Positions 1 through 12,265 of a stretch of 64,000 bases of DNA are shown in pieces. Positions within the stretch are counted from its first letter, which is position 1; each line of letters starts with the position of its first letter. Source of the stretch: Crocodylus rhombifer (taxonomy: Eukaryota; Chordata; Crocodylia; Crocodylidae); contig JAVSML010025215.1 of assembly GCA_038503035.1 (NCBI GenBank), positions 1 to 64,000 on the forward strand, given 5' to 3'. Under the pieces are notes generated by a model. That model was given only the letters and a program-made list of their open reading frames with translations. It did no database searches and had not been told where the DNA came from. Position numbers and translations under genes: made by a program.

Positions 1-180
1 GGGGGCACTCCCCCACTGGCACCTTAGCCACTCTGATTAAGCTGATTAAGGCAGTGATCTGGGTGTGGAGGACCAATTAGGAGCAGAGGGAGCAATTGGG
101 GTGGCAGTGGAATGATTTGGGGGCCAGGGGGCAATTTGGGGGCAGGTGGAGCGGCATCCCAGCAGCTCACCACCCACCCA
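1..180. other. G-rich non-coding start of window
   Basis: This stretch is rich in GGGG runs and in repeated words such as gcaatttggggg and agcaattgggg, which suggests short degenerate tandem structure or the inner part of a GC-rich transposon cut by the window edge. No open frame or terminal repeat is visible. Confidence 0.3.
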
Positions 181-2189
181 TTTCCTCAGAAATTTAACTC
201 AAGCTATGTAACATAGCTCAAAGATAATCCTTGCCCAAAGTAGCATAACTTTAAGACACCTAAATGGCACTTAACACTTGTTAATGAGTCTTAATGCATA
301 ATGATTTAAGTTTTAAGTGCTCTTACACATTACAATTAGAGCATGCTAATATAGACTCATATTCTCTGGATCAGGCACAGAAGAGGGTACCTAAAATGTA
401 CTGACACATGGATTAAATAGGGTTAGAACTTAAAATCAGGTTTTAAACTAGTCTGGTAAAAATCAGGCCCTGAAGTTTGGAAATGAGCAAAGGAAGATTA
501 ATGACATTCCTGATGTAAGTTTTTGGTATTAATTCAGTGAGTCACAACTAAGAAAGTAATTCCACAGAGTGACCCAAGCTTGCGGTGTTGACGCGAACAT
601 TTTGTTAGTAAACCTTTACCCTGTAATCTCCAGGGTGCTGATAATTAGTGAAATTAGGGATGACCTTTCAAATTTGGTTCAAAATTACTTTGTGATATTT
701 TTATTAGAAACAATTATTATGGGTTTGTAAATCCTCAGATTGGAACATTGTTAGATTTGAATGAACTATATTTCTTTTTGGACATATGTCACTGCAAGGT
801 TCAGGTTTGTGTTTTTCTCTGGTTTATTGTTTCTTTAAATAAGGCAAGTGACCACGGAGTGTGAGCTCCTCATTATGAGTTTTCTAGGAGCACATTATTT
901 AGACTAGAAATGTACAATGAACAACAGCACCAAAAAGTCTGCTGAGAGCCAGGTAATGCCAGCAAACTGCAAAAAGTCTGAGCACATAGTTTAGGGCTCA
1001 AAAAGTGATTAAAGTGAGTCAGTCAGAAACTTAACTGCTACTTCCTGTACAAATTGCAAACTACTAAACAAATGAGTTAGAATTCCAGTCAGTATAATCA
1101 GTCTGGCAGGACATAAAAATGCCTGATCAGCATCTCTAATATAGGAAAAGGAGGCCTACAAGAAGTCTGGAAATACTTTGTTTGCTTCAGACACAGGGTT
1201 TCTGCAAGGTCCAAGGCATTATTCTGTGCTTTAATGTATTAAATGGATGGGAAGCAGTTACTCTTTAAAAAAAGTCTCCCTCCATTTTAAGTATTAGCTA
1301 GTTTCAGCTAAATAGGTGTTAAAGGAAAAGAAATGTATCAAAGAGCTGTAAATGGTCTAAGACCTTGACCACATGAGCGCCTGGCGCTGCATCAGAAGCA
1401 CATGTAAAAATGCCCTATGGTATTACTTTATGCTTATATCGGTTTATTTTTAATAAGTAGGCTGCAAAAGAAGGTATGACATGACTGCATGGTTTTCTGT
1501 GTAATGAGTACTAAAAAAGAGAGCGAGTCTGAGAAGCACTCAACATTATGCTGAGCTGGCCTGTTTTTGTACATAATGTTTTTATACTGCATTATGTTCA
1601 AGTCCATTTGCAATTAAGTGGTAGAGTACTTAATGTTTTAACCAAATTTCATAGGGACACCTATGATGGGGTCTCTTCATAATTTAGTCTTATATTTGAC
1701 AGCCAGTTTTGTTAAGGTCGGTGAAATTCGTGTGAGTGTTTATATCGCAGGTGGTTTCATCAAAACACAAGGCACATTCCTCCACCGTCTTCTTGTACCA
1801 TGTATAATTGTTAACACTGAGGTGAAACAGCTGGACTATTCTACCACGCTGATTAATTTTGCACACATTTAAATGACAACATGACAGGTAAGCAGAGGAG
1901 AATCAGATCAAGGAACTCTGCCAGTGTTCCTCAATTATTGCAGGGTTGCTAGGAAAAGTTGAGCATGAGGGAGGACTGTTGAAGCAATGACAAAGAAGAA
2001 TTGGAGCAATTTTCACTGAAGGAGAAAAAGATGAGTCAGACTCAAGGAGCACTTCTTTGTTTCCATGGTAAATTACTTGTACAGTAGGATATTGAAATTA
2101 GGACATAATAATAATTGTGTATTTAAAAATAGAGGGAACTACATTTAATTCCAGATAGTCAGGAAACTGAAACTCTGGAGCCAAGCTTT
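181..2189. other. Unique AT-rich DNA, nothing recognised
   Basis: About 2 kb of AT-rich sequence with no long frame, no recognisable protein similarity and no clear terminal inverted repeats. A palindromic ttccatgg core at 2059-2071 resembles half of an RFX X-box but is degenerate. Confidence 0.5.
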
Positions 2190-2714
2190 TTCATGTACTG
2201 GAGTACTGGGTCCAGTTTTGGGCTCCACAATTCAAAAAGGATGTGGAGAAGCTTGAGAGAGTCCAGAGGAGAGCCACGCGCATGATCAGAGGTCAGGAAA
2301 ACAGACCTTACGATGATAGGCTGAGAGACATGGGACTCTTTAGCCTGGAAAAGCGCAGGCTCGGGGGTGATCTGATGGCCACCTATAAGTTTATCAGGGC
2401 TGACCACCAGGATTTGGGGGAACGTTTGTTCACCAGAGCGCCCCAAGGGATGACAAGGTCGAATGGTCATAAACTACTGCAAGACCGTTTCAGGCTGGAC
2501 ATAAGGAAGAATTTCTTTACTGTCCGAGCCCCCAGGGTCTGGAACACCTGCCATCGGAGGTGGTTCAAGCACCTACATTGAACACCTTCAAGAGTAAATT
2601 GGATGCTTATCTTGCTGGGGTCCTATGACCCCAGCTGACTTCCTGCCCTTTGGGTGGGGGGCTGGACTCGATGATCTTCCGAGGTCCCTTCCAGCCCAAA
2701 TGTCTACGAAATGT
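2190..2714 (+). mobile_element. CR1 LINE, 5'-truncated 3' end
   Basis: The plus strand encodes the C-terminal part of a CR1 ORF2 reverse transcriptase. A frame at 2243-2581 shows the family words [16 protein letters not shown] and LRKNFFTVR-like RLDIRKNFFTVRAPRVW. The sequence then runs into the standard CR1 tail: ctggactcgatgatc, gaggtcccttccagccc, and an end near 2714 in degenerate tctatgaa-like units. The coding frame is lost after 2581, near the end of ORF2. A full-length CR1 is several kb, so this is a 5'-truncated copy of the usual kind. It is not active. Confidence 0.9.
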
Positions 2715-3519
2715 AAAAACTTATGTTTCAGTTATGTATATAGAGATGGGTAACTACCCATACACATTACTCGTCTGGATGCACAAATTCAAGTGTTTAT
2801 GGATTCCTATAATAGATTCATATTTTCATATTCGTAATTGAACCCCAACTTCTGTCTTTTCTCTTCTCTTTCTTAGGAGAAGACCATAAGGTATACATGA
2901 ACAGAAATGCCCAACTATGCTAGAATTGGAAAAGGCTTAACTGGATCTACCTCTGTGAGAATTAAGAAGGTAACACGATTAAATTACTATATTTACCTAC
3001 TAAGCTTTTGCAGTGGCCTATGGACCACTGGACTATCTTGTGAAGTGCAAGGAGTTGGAACATAAATTCAGGGGAAATATATTGAGCCCTTTAAGTAGAT
3101 TTACAGTTAGTTGTGCATCCATCCTTTGCAATGGATGGCACAATGTTTTCCTTTGCAGATCCTGCATCTGGAACAGCTTTTACCCACTGATGTAAAAGCT
3201 GATAGATCCAGAGCCACAAAAAAGGATGTGGGTGTATGAAGCAGGGCTTAAAGGGACTTTGGGCACCTAAGACCAGGAGTATAATCTATAGAATCTTTAC
3301 TTAACCCTTTGGGGGCCTAAAATTTCATGAGTGATCTCCCTAACATGCATAGAATGGTGGTATTTTGCATGCCTACAACTCTTGCCATCTTGACGGGATT
3401 TCCAAACATGGCATCCCTGGTTTCTGGGCCTACCTCACTGGCTGGTTTCTGGAGTTTATTCAGTTACATTCTTTTCAGCACAGTTGCCCAGCTTCAATAA
3501 GAAGAATGGAGGATGCTTC
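2715..3519. other. Unique non-coding DNA
   Basis: No frame, repeat or structure that I can name. Short frames here have no recognisable similarity. Confidence 0.45.
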
Positions 3520-3638
3520 TACCCAACCTGGGTAGCAGAGCACTCTTGTAGGAGGCTGGAGATTGTTGCTTGAATCAGACAAAGGAGGGTCTATAATCCA
3601 GGTCTCCTACTTCCTAAGTTAATGCTCTAACCACTATG
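3520..3638 (-). repeat. Possible tRNA-type or MIR-like SINE relic
   Basis: Read on the minus strand, 3595-3638 gives gcatagtggttagagc followed by a degenerate ggagacctggatta. That is the arrangement of A- and B-box-like words of a tRNA-derived SINE, or of the conserved core of MIR-type SINEs. It abuts the hAT end at 3639. It is short and degraded, so the class is uncertain. Confidence 0.35.
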
Positions 3639-3966
3639 CAAGGAGTGGGCAATCTATGGCCTGCAGCCTGGACATAGCCCACAGAGCCTTTGGATCTGGC
3701 TTATGAAACTGCGACTTTGGCAGTGGTTGGCAATTGAAGAGAGCAGGTGTGATTCTGCACACTGCTACACCTGAGGGCTCCAGCAGTGGGGGAGCCTTCC
3801 TAGTAAACAGGTGGCACTGGCTGTGGTAGAGGGAAACTTTGCCTATGCAACATCACACCCAGGCAGCAGGAAGCAGTGATGGAAGTGGCCAGACCCTAGC
3901 ATCTTCCTGCCTTGGACCTGAGCTGGGTCATTCTGGCCCCCTGCTGGCAAATATTGCTGACACCTG
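3639..3966. mobile_element. Non-autonomous hAT-like element
   Basis: The left end (caaggagtgggcaatc, then ggcctgcagcc) and the reverse complement of the right end (caggtgtcagcaatatttgc) are both variants of the cagGGGTGGGCAA hAT terminus that recurs across this window. The interior is GC-richer than its flanks and has no transposase frame. No convincing 8-bp target duplication is visible, so the exact ends are approximate. Confidence 0.6.
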
Positions 3967-5295
3967 TATTTTGCTATTCTACAATAAGTAGGCTGTGCCT
4001 CCTCCAAAGAAAAGACTGATTGAAAGGTTTGTCTTGGGCACTAAGTCCCTACAGAGAGTTCAGGGCTTAGTGTGGCTCACCCAGGAACTCTTTCTCTCTG
4101 CTGAGAGAGGGAGTGCTTATTGGCATATGCTCCATGTTACACTAAGGTGGCTGTTTTGGGAGAGAGTTTGTTTGGAGTATGGTATGCCTCAGCATGTTGC
4201 TTCCCAGTGCTTCACAGACTTGCATTTTGGGGGTCTTAACTTAGGCCTGGAATTCTGTTCCAGAAGCTGAGTGGAATAAAAATTAAAGACATGCTCAGCA
4301 TCATTGTGACTCTCTCTTTGTAGATGTGTGATGTAACATTTTCCTTTCTCCATGCCTCTGAATTCCTCTGCTGTGATTATTTTTAACTGAACTCTGAAGC
4401 AGTCATGGATACAAATTGGATAAAGAAAATTACACGAAGTAAAGTTGTATGCATCAGAGACAGAAGGCTCTGAGGACACCACAAGGCATATAACAGGTGT
4501 TGCTTCCTTCTGAGGCAGGTCATTGACAAGACAGGCAGGGTTCTCTTGTTCTGTGCTGGGTTCTATGTTGTGAATGATTTATCCAGCTTCATCAGTTTAT
4601 GTTGGAGAAGAACAAAGCTGCATGTCCTTTGTCTCGTTTTCACCCCTCCCCCTCCACCTTTATCTCTTTTTTTTTCTCTGTCCTTCTAGACCACAATGTA
4701 TAGGATTGCTTAGAAATGTCCAGGAAGATTCTGGCCTTTAGAACTAGTGAGACTCGGTGTATTGAGTATAATTAATTTGGGGGAAATTCATCATCATATG
4801 AAAACATCTTCTGCCTTAGCTGGTTTAGGTGTAATACACCACTGTGGAGTGAGGGTGCACATAGTCAGGATAAATTGTCTTAATAAACTCTTTTTTATTT
4901 GGTCGAGCAATGATAATAAACTTGTAATGGTTGTGTGCACTGGCAGGCAGGTCAATAATCTGCTTCCTAAACCACTCAGAATTACATTAGACCACTCAGA
5001 AAAAAAAGGCTTATTACAGTTAATCTTTCACATACATCTTTAATTTCTCACTTATATTAAACTCAGATGAAGACAAAACTCTAGCGCGTAAGAATATGAT
5101 TCTCAGCAGTTGACATCACATCTACACTTTTCAAGAAAAATGGCATATTCCTGATTTGCTACTGGATTTAAATTAAACTTCACAACTCTTCTATGATGAA
5201 TGGAAGGGACATACATGGTATGGAATGCAGTAGCTTCTTAGCAGTACTGGAATATGATTGCATATATAGTGTATCAGAGATATAGACGACAATAC
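3967..5295. other. Unique non-coding DNA
   Basis: Contains a pyrimidine-rich tract at about 4640-4690 and a small direct repeat (accactcagaa near 4972 and 4991). I recognise no gene or transposon. Confidence 0.45.
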
Positions 5296-5530
5296 AGGGG
5301 TGTAGGTTGTAGCCATGTTGGTCTAAGGACATAGGCAGACAAGGTTCTTTGGGTTAATCTGATATCTTTTTATTAGACGAACTTAAATAGTTCAAAAAAA
5401 ATTTTTTAAAGCAAGCTTTCAGGTTCAAGGGGTTTTGAACCCAAAAGCTTGCTTAAATTTTTCCCCCCATCGATTTAGGTTGGTCTAATAAAACATATCA
5501 GATTAACCCAAAGAACCTTGTCTAGACAAC
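5296..5530. repeat. Fold-back (palindromic) repeat element
   Basis: The two halves are inverted copies. The left arm, 5337-5429, starts agacaaggttctttgggtta; the right arm, 5430-5525, ends in its reverse complement ending aagaaccttgtct. The outermost ~36 bp match almost perfectly and the inner part (gcaagctttcagg against the complement of aaaagcttgc) is looser. A unique leader, tgtagccatgttggtct, precedes the left arm. This resembles a reptile interspersed repeat that carries atatctttttattagac-like words. The family name is not assigned. Confidence 0.7.
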
Positions 5531-7730
5531 AATATAAATTTGTTATACCAAAGTGCTTTTACTTAGCAATGTAAAGAGGCCGTACTGTAAGTCAGGCAGC
5601 ACAGACAAAAGAGCCAAATTAACAATGAAATTGTTCCCAATGATCACGTCCCAGTAGTCACAGGTCCAGGGTGTTTATATGTACAGCTCTCTAGCAATCT
5701 AGATAGCACTTCAGCACCTAAAAGATAACCTCTCTATGACTTCAACACCAGAGGGGAGAAGTGAGCAACCAACCCATCATGCCTTGCAGTGAATGATATG
5801 TATATGTTTGGGGCGGGGGGGAGGGGAGGCAGATGGGAGGGATGACGAAAAGTGGTTGCTTCCATGCTTTATGGGTCCTAGGAGGTAGGTGACCTGTGGC
5901 TGGGGGCTTTTTTGCTTTTATGCTTTCCCTTCTATCCTAAACATAGTTCAGTAAACTTCAGTAGCCAAACTCTGCAGTGTGCAGACCTGACTTTAGGTGT
6001 GGGACCGCCTGGACCCATGTTTTTAGGTTCCCAGGAGCTGGGGGTGATAATGAGAGGCCATGGTCAACTAGGGAGTGGGGACATAACTGGTGGTTAGAAA
6101 GACTGTTTTCATTGAATAAGCAGATCAAGGGAGCTTATTGATAAAATAGGGCCAACAAAAGGAAACTAAAGCAATCAGAGTTCAGATTGTGTACCAGACT
6201 GTACCAGCAGTGTGTACCAGCAGTGGGGCAGGGGAGAGGGCGAAGCAAATGCTTTGTGGGATGCTTTAAGGACCAGCCAGACATGTCACAGAGCGCTTGG
6301 TGTCCACACGTAACACTGAGCTGGTTCAAAAGTACCTGATTTTCCAGGTACGTTTTTGAACCATTCCAGGTGGCTTTAAACTCGTTTAACAGGAATGTGT
6401 GTCTGTTCACTTCAAGTTTTAAACCACATTTAAACTGCTCTAAGTCGAAGGGGCATATTGGTTTTTGATCATTGTTTATGCCAGTTTTACTTTGGCTTTA
6501 CTGACCTTGAGGATACGTGGCCATTTGTGCCTTATCCGTGCTCAGGAGATGCAGGATTTTTCACACTGGTGAGTGTGTATGAAGCCTCTACTTTCATGAG
6601 CAACCCCTTGTGCATCTTGGGTCATTCTTAGCACTAGGCCCACAGAATTTATTGTAACCCAACAACCCTATGAGTCCTGCAGCCCATTTAGGACATGTCA
6701 GATTGTGGACCACATGACTTGTTCAGTCTCTCTGGGTGACAGCTGAGTGGGAATCAGCTTCATGACATTACTTGAGGTTAGGATGTTCATGTTTAAGTAT
6801 TTTTAAGGATCATTCTTTAACACCTGGGTCGGCACTGTCATGGATTCTACTCTTTAGGAGAGTTGACTGGCCCTGGAAGCAATAACTCAGCACCCCTGAG
6901 GATGGTGAAGGCATCAATATTTTATTAGGATTCAGTACTTTTGAATACTCCTGCTTGTGCTGTTGAGCTCTGGAATGCTTTTAGACTCATTGTCCAATAA
7001 TACACTTAAGGGCATTCAGTACCTCAGAGTTGAGTGAGGAAGATGCACAATTTTAAGACCTGTGCATGGAATTTATTTTACTGTGGAACATATTCACCAG
7101 GAACTAGTATATATAATGAGCAACACAGAGCTCATTTACAGATGCAGAGATGGCACTATAGAAGTGTTCTGTAAATCAAATGTTTAACACACAATTAATA
7201 TAAACTCCTTGTTTGGAACACAGTAAAAATATTTTAATACCAAAATAATATAGTGTGGGCTAGATCCTCCACTTGTGCAGAACGCTGACATGCAGGGAAG
7301 TCTACAAACTATACTCCTGCTTCAGAGAATCAGCTGCTGCTTTAGAGTATCCAGACTCACTGGAGGCCATGAGGTGTTTGCATGGCAAGTCTCCCCAGAG
7401 ATTTCAACAAAAGAGAGCAGCTTTGACTGGGTTAAATAGGATCACTGCTGGTGGAGACTGTCTGGAAAATAAGACCTATAAAGTTTCTTTACTTAGTTTT
7501 AGTCTCTTTAAATCCTATGAATATGTACATTTTCAATGCAATATTTTTGCAATGAAGCACCATATGTATCTTTTATATTTGCATGTTGCATTCTAAATAT
7601 TTCTTTAAGAAGCTTTCTTTAAGAGCTTTTTAACGAAAGCTTTATTTATTTCTTTGGGGATTTATAGATGCTTAAAATATAGAGAAGTATTATTTTACAA
7701 GCAAGAAAACTTGGGAACAAGAAGGTTATG
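5531..7730. other. Unique non-coding DNA with one hairpin
   Basis: Holds a G-rich tract at 5811-5840, a short repeated word (tgtaccagcagt, 6198-6222) and a strong hairpin at 6322-6363, listed separately. No coding signal. Confidence 0.45.
6322..6363. repeat. 17-19 bp inverted repeat with 6-nt loop
   Basis: tggttcaaaagtacctg (6322-6338) is followed by attttc and then by its inverted copy (6345-6363), which carries a 2-nt bulge. This may be the centre of an old MITE, but outer ends were not identified. Confidence 0.6.
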
Positions 7731-8078
7731 TAACTTTTCCAGGGTGGATGACTGTATCACCTCTGGGGGGGAGCCTGTTCCAAACTCTTGGCACATGACT
7801 TGTAAAGAAGTTTTTCCTTATGTCTAGCTTGAAGTGATCTTCAATCATTTTGTGTCCTCCCCTGGGGGGCCTTGGTGAATTGTTGCTCCTCTGGGCCCTG
7901 ATGTACACCCTTGATTTACAGGCTGCCACCAAGTCCCCTCTGAGTCTTCTTTTCTCCAAGATGAACAGTCCCAAGTCTTTCAGCCTCTCCTCATATAACC
8001 TGGTCTCTAGCTCTCTAATCATGCACATGGTCCTCCTTTAGACTCTCTCAAGCTTCTCCACATCCTTAGTTGTTGGTT
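7731..8078 (-). mobile_element. CR1 LINE fragment, minus strand
   Basis: The minus-strand frame at 7726-8028 reads through ETRLYEERLKDLGLFILEKRR, the conserved C-terminal region of CR1 ORF2, then DIRKNFFTSHVPRVWNRLP. The typical 3' tail is missing on the low-coordinate side, so both ends are truncated. The plus-strand words caagcttctccacatcc at 8050-8066 confirm the orientation. Confidence 0.88.
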
Positions 8079-8689
8079 AATTGAAACATAAAATAGCTTC
8101 TGTCTTAAACTTCTGACTTACAATTCATACATGGTAAGAAATAAACTATGTAATGGTGTTTGTAGTAAGACTGCGTGTAATGGTGTTCTTCAGTTGTTGC
8201 TATTACAGTTTGGACTAACAAAGTCTCTGCACAGCAGTAGTACCTGATGAGGTTATCAGATTCTCCTAAATTAAAGGAAACTTGAGTGACTCCAGTCAGA
8301 TACTATAGCTCTGTGTGTAAATACTTACTTATTTATTAGCTCAAAGGATAGCTTACTTCTGCACAGCTGAGGGATTTCAATCCTTCAAGATTTAGCCCTG
8401 ATGCAGTAAAGTACTGAAGTACTTTCTTATATCTTATTGACTTCAACAGGACTTAAGTATGTGCTTTGCTGAACTGAGACTTTAATATGTACACACTTTC
8501 CTGAGATTTGCCTTTCTTGTTTTCAACTTTGGTTTGATATGATGCAAACTGATGCTGAAGGAAAAAAACCTTTCACTTCAGAGTAGATTTCATTAATATC
8601 TCCAGGTTCCCCCTCCCCCATCGCATTTTTTGAGAAATGGCTCTGAGCTGCAAAATCGAGGTTGGGACTGGATTTGCATTAAATTGGAG
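8079..8689. other. Unique non-coding DNA
   Basis: No open frame, terminal repeat or family motif recognised. Confidence 0.45.
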
Positions 8690-9350
8690 TGTTGCCCCTG
8701 GATTTAGGACCCAGATGCCTTATTTTGGGTGGGTGGGAACTGGGAACCCACCCTCAGACCAACCACAACCTTTTGATTTGATAATAGGCAAATTTATTGA
8801 TATACAGTGATGACAGAAATGAAGCAATACAGACAATTGAGCAGTTCTATATGTCTGACGAAAGCCCTAGGATTTGGTAGGGTCAAAGTGCATCTGGCCA
8901 GAATGCAGTCTTCACTCTAAGGCGGTCTTAGGTGTGAGATGTCAGCAGCCTGGAGGCAGGATGCTGAGGCCCACACCCCCACAGTGGGATGGATGAGACA
9001 GGCTGGTGGTGTGCCCTCTGTCCATGGTGGCCTTGGGAACCTGTCCCAGGGATTGGGATGGGGACCCTCCTTGAAGAGAAAGAGGATCTGGGTTGGATGG
9101 GGAGGGACACTTTGTTACTCTCAAGTCTCTGCTTTTGTATTTTTCTTCCCCTAATGACTCTTGATCCATGGCTATTACTGGCTGGTCTCTCTGGCCGTCA
9201 CACATCCACGTAGCCCAACATATGCACACATACTAATTTGGTCTTTCCGGGCTTTTTCCTAATTTGGTCTGTTCCCCCAAAACCATGACTCGGGTCCTCC
9301 TGTTCTGGGGCCTTGTTATTGGTGCCATCCTTCTCTTATGTTATGGAACA
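8690..9350 (-). mobile_element. Possible solo LTR, minus orientation
   Basis: On the minus strand the segment starts tgttccataacataag and ends aggggcaaca, the TG...CA form of an LTR. A caataaatttg polyadenylation-like word sits about 100 bp before the end, at 8790-8800. No target duplication, primer-binding site or retroviral coding sequence is visible next to it. The assignment rests on base pattern alone and could be coincidence. Confidence 0.25.
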
Positions 9351-10639
9351 GCATGGTACATGCCCCCAGTTCCTCAGACTGTGCATATCCAGTGGCCTTG
9401 TTGTGTTTTGCAGACTGTCTGCTTTGAAGGCCATGTAACTCTGTATGTGAGACCCAAGCTTTTTAGAAATCAATTAACTCCTGATGCTCACCCTGAACCA
9501 TTCTAATGCATATACCTATAAGCCAATTCCCAAATAGCAAACCTTTTAAATACCGTTTTCTGAGCCAAGAGAGGAGGTTTGGGAATTGAGTTTTTGTTTG
9601 GTTCATGTGGGTCTGCTACAAAAGTTCTCATTTGGCTCTGAGTTCTGTAAAATCCAGGGATGTTTCAGTCTAGACACTTGTGTCATGTTCACTGTTACTA
9701 TTTTCAATGGAATTTTTTTTGCTGTGGTGGTATTGTGTTACTTAGGTAGCCTTTCTGTATGTGAATGTGCCTGAGCTTGATAATTTTCCTTGTTCATAGT
9801 CTTATTAGGTATACCAACAACTCCTGTGTTTCAAAGGCTTTTGACAGGTCCCTTATCAGTCAACCTTCCTTTACCACCTATAGTCCCAACAGTACAAACA
9901 CATCTTGCATACATTTCTGATTTCCCAGTGGAAGGCCAGTTTACTGTGATGTCTTTTCAGCCCTTTGAACTTTGAAGATCTTTGTTTCCTTATGGCAACA
10001 AAATAGGTGGCAAAAATAAATTTAAAAAAAGGGAAAAAATCCTGGTGTTCTTATGTTAAACTTCAAGGCATTGCTTTCACTTTCTGAGTTACTTTGCAAG
10101 CTTTATTATTTTTCAATAATAGTGGGTATCACTTAAAGAAATTTGTGTTCCAAATTTCTTTACTTTCCATTTTGACTCTTTCATTGTATCTCACAGTACA
10201 TCAAGGAATGTATTAATGACACCTGATCTTTACATAACTGTTAAAGGGAAAGTTACCTTTTTCTGGCCCGAAAGGTATTTTCCTTCTTTAAGGGTGAAAA
10301 TCATGGGTTCCATGTATAGAATAACTATATCTACATATATTTCTGTAGTTATATATGGACTACAGGAGCTTTAGCTATACTGAGTCGTCAGTGCTTACTG
10401 TATCTTCTGAATGCTTAGGACTTAATGCATCTTCCATTTTTTATGTCATTTTAAGGGCTGGGTTGTTCCTTTATATTTATTACTTGGTAACACTTTCAAA
10501 ACTGCCGAAGTCCTACAGCAGCATAGGCCTAAGCAGCACTGGGTTGTATTCATCCTACGTGTGTTTTTCTACAGAGCCAAAACTGGCTCCTAATCTTTTT
10601 TTCAAATGCCTGATTCTTTTTACTTAGACATTGTGTTCA
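9351..10639. other. Unique AT-rich DNA
   Basis: Only short frames without recognisable similarity. No repeat family identified. Confidence 0.45.
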
Positions 10640-11027
10640 TAGCTCATCCACATCATACAAGTGTAAGACTTCATTTTAAGCTGTTGTGCAATCCCCTCTG
10701 TATGCACTATGCAAACGTATGTAAATCAGGTCAAAAGTATTTTTTGAAATCAAATTAATATTGTAGATATTTGCTTTTTAGAATATAATTTGGTATTTTT
10801 CTGGTTCCGAGATGGCAAAACTTATTGCTGAAAGGAGTACTTGGGGGGGGGGGGGCAGGGGGGGGTTTTTGGGGGGATAAGGGGGGGGGGTGGGGGGGGG
10901 GGTTTTCTGGTAAAAGGGGGGCGGGGGGGGGGGGGGCATCTGTCAAGGGGTGGGGCTACCCATGTGGCTCTCAAGCTTACCAAAACTTGGTAAGTGGCCC
11001 TTGGCCCGAAATAATTGCCTGCTCCTG
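10640..11027 (-). mobile_element. Partial hAT family copy with G-substituted core
   Basis: Read on the minus strand this starts at the hAT terminus (caggagcaggcaattattt, 11027) and follows the first ~400 bp of the larger copy at 61009. Shared words include tgtagat..tttttag at 10767-10786 and gtaagacttcattttaagc at 10663-10681. It ends near 10640, where the 61-kb copy enters its GT-rich block. Between 10842 and 10946 the sequence is almost all G, where the sister copy has mixed sequence of about the same length. Confidence 0.75.
10842..10946 (+). repeat. Interrupted poly-G tract
   Basis: About 100 bases of G runs (up to 14) broken by short T, A and C words. On paper it contains many potential G-quadruplex blocks. 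Alignment by eye with 61086-61197 (reverse complement) shows the same length in both, so this is not a simple expansion. Confidence 0.9.
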
Positions 11028-12080
11028 ATTTTATAAACCCTTTCACTTGCAGGTAAGATTTCAGAGATGGATGGAGTCAATAATAATCAAAAGCTCTGTT
11101 TTCCCAGTAACTACCTAGTGGCGTATTTGGAATCAGTGGCTTCTATTTACTTTTTACTATTTATTTACTATTTACTGCCAAGAATTTGCACATATAGCAC
11201 AGTGGCTAACATATACATTAAACTACCTTCTGACCTGGGAAATGATAACTGCTGAAGCAATGGGAAGGCAGAATGGGCAAGCCTGCTTAGCTGTTGCTCA
11301 TCAAATCTGTTCTGTGGAATACACAGAGGACTTGAGTCTCCAGGGTTGCCATTCAAAGCAGGAAATACACTTCCCATTTTTTAAAGGACAAATAGATTAC
11401 CAATAAATAATGGAGTGAGATGTGATATCTCTTTATTCCTTTAAGAATTTCTGAGTTTGGAACATTTTGTAAGATTTGGCATGGATATCTAGGGACTGAG
11501 CTGAAGATGGTGAACATATGGGAAAGCCCAGGAAGAAGCATGCAGTTTTAACTTCCAACCCTTGTTTTTGGGTTGTTACACTAATATAATGAAAGGACAT
11601 GAAATGAGCTGAGGTTATTAAACCCTAAATGTTACTGAGTCCTTTTGGGGATCACATGCAAAATGTCATTAAACCAAGCCTAGATATTTTAACTTGTAGC
11701 ACAACGTTCTTTCAATATGAACTGATTTTGGCTGAAGTTTGGAAGTTGTTCATTAATTCATTCATTTTTGATCAGTAATGTGCATAGACATTGTCTTCTG
11801 CAGTTGGGTCTAATAAACCAGTAAGTACTGATAACATGAAGTTGTGGTACAGATCAAACCATTACCCAGGAAGGCATATGTTGATAAAGGATTGTTAAAA
11901 TCCTGCTGAACTGAAGATTTTTCAGCTACCAGTGCTATGGATCAGAAAATGGACACAACCCTAGTCTTTAAAGTACTTAACAGCCTGCACATCCAGAAGA
12001 ACCTTCATGACTGATTTTGTAGCCAGGAAGAGAGGTCTTCTCTTATGTTTACCATTATGTGAGCTGGGATATTGATAAGG
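11028..12080. other. Unique non-coding DNA
   Basis: AT-rich, with no recognisable frame or element. Confidence 0.45.
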
Positions 12081-12084
12081 TCTC

Positions 12085-12264
12085 CTCTACATGTTACATG
12101 TATTACTCAATTACCTGGTTAATTGTGCAATTAATTTAGGCTGGATACATGTGCAAATTAACTATGATGCCTTAATGGGTCCAACCAGTTGTAAAATTAT
12201 TGTTAGGAAATGTGTAATAATTTTAGAGCTGGTTGCTATTTTGCTTTTAATTTGTACATGTAGG
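12085..12264. mobile_element. Probable AT-rich MITE
   Basis: The ends are inverted (ctctacatgttacatg at left; ttgtacatgtagg at right) and the interior is rich in aattaatt-type words. The tctacatg terminus recurs in other MITEs of this window. No target duplication can be claimed. Confidence 0.45.
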
Positions 12265-12265
12265 C

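Noticed and set aside
10822..11046. Proline-rich / glycine-rich frames
   Set aside because: Artefacts of the poly-G tract.
11040..11070. Splice-like cttgcag/gtaagat at 11046
   Set aside because: Acceptor and donor words overlap with no exon between them.
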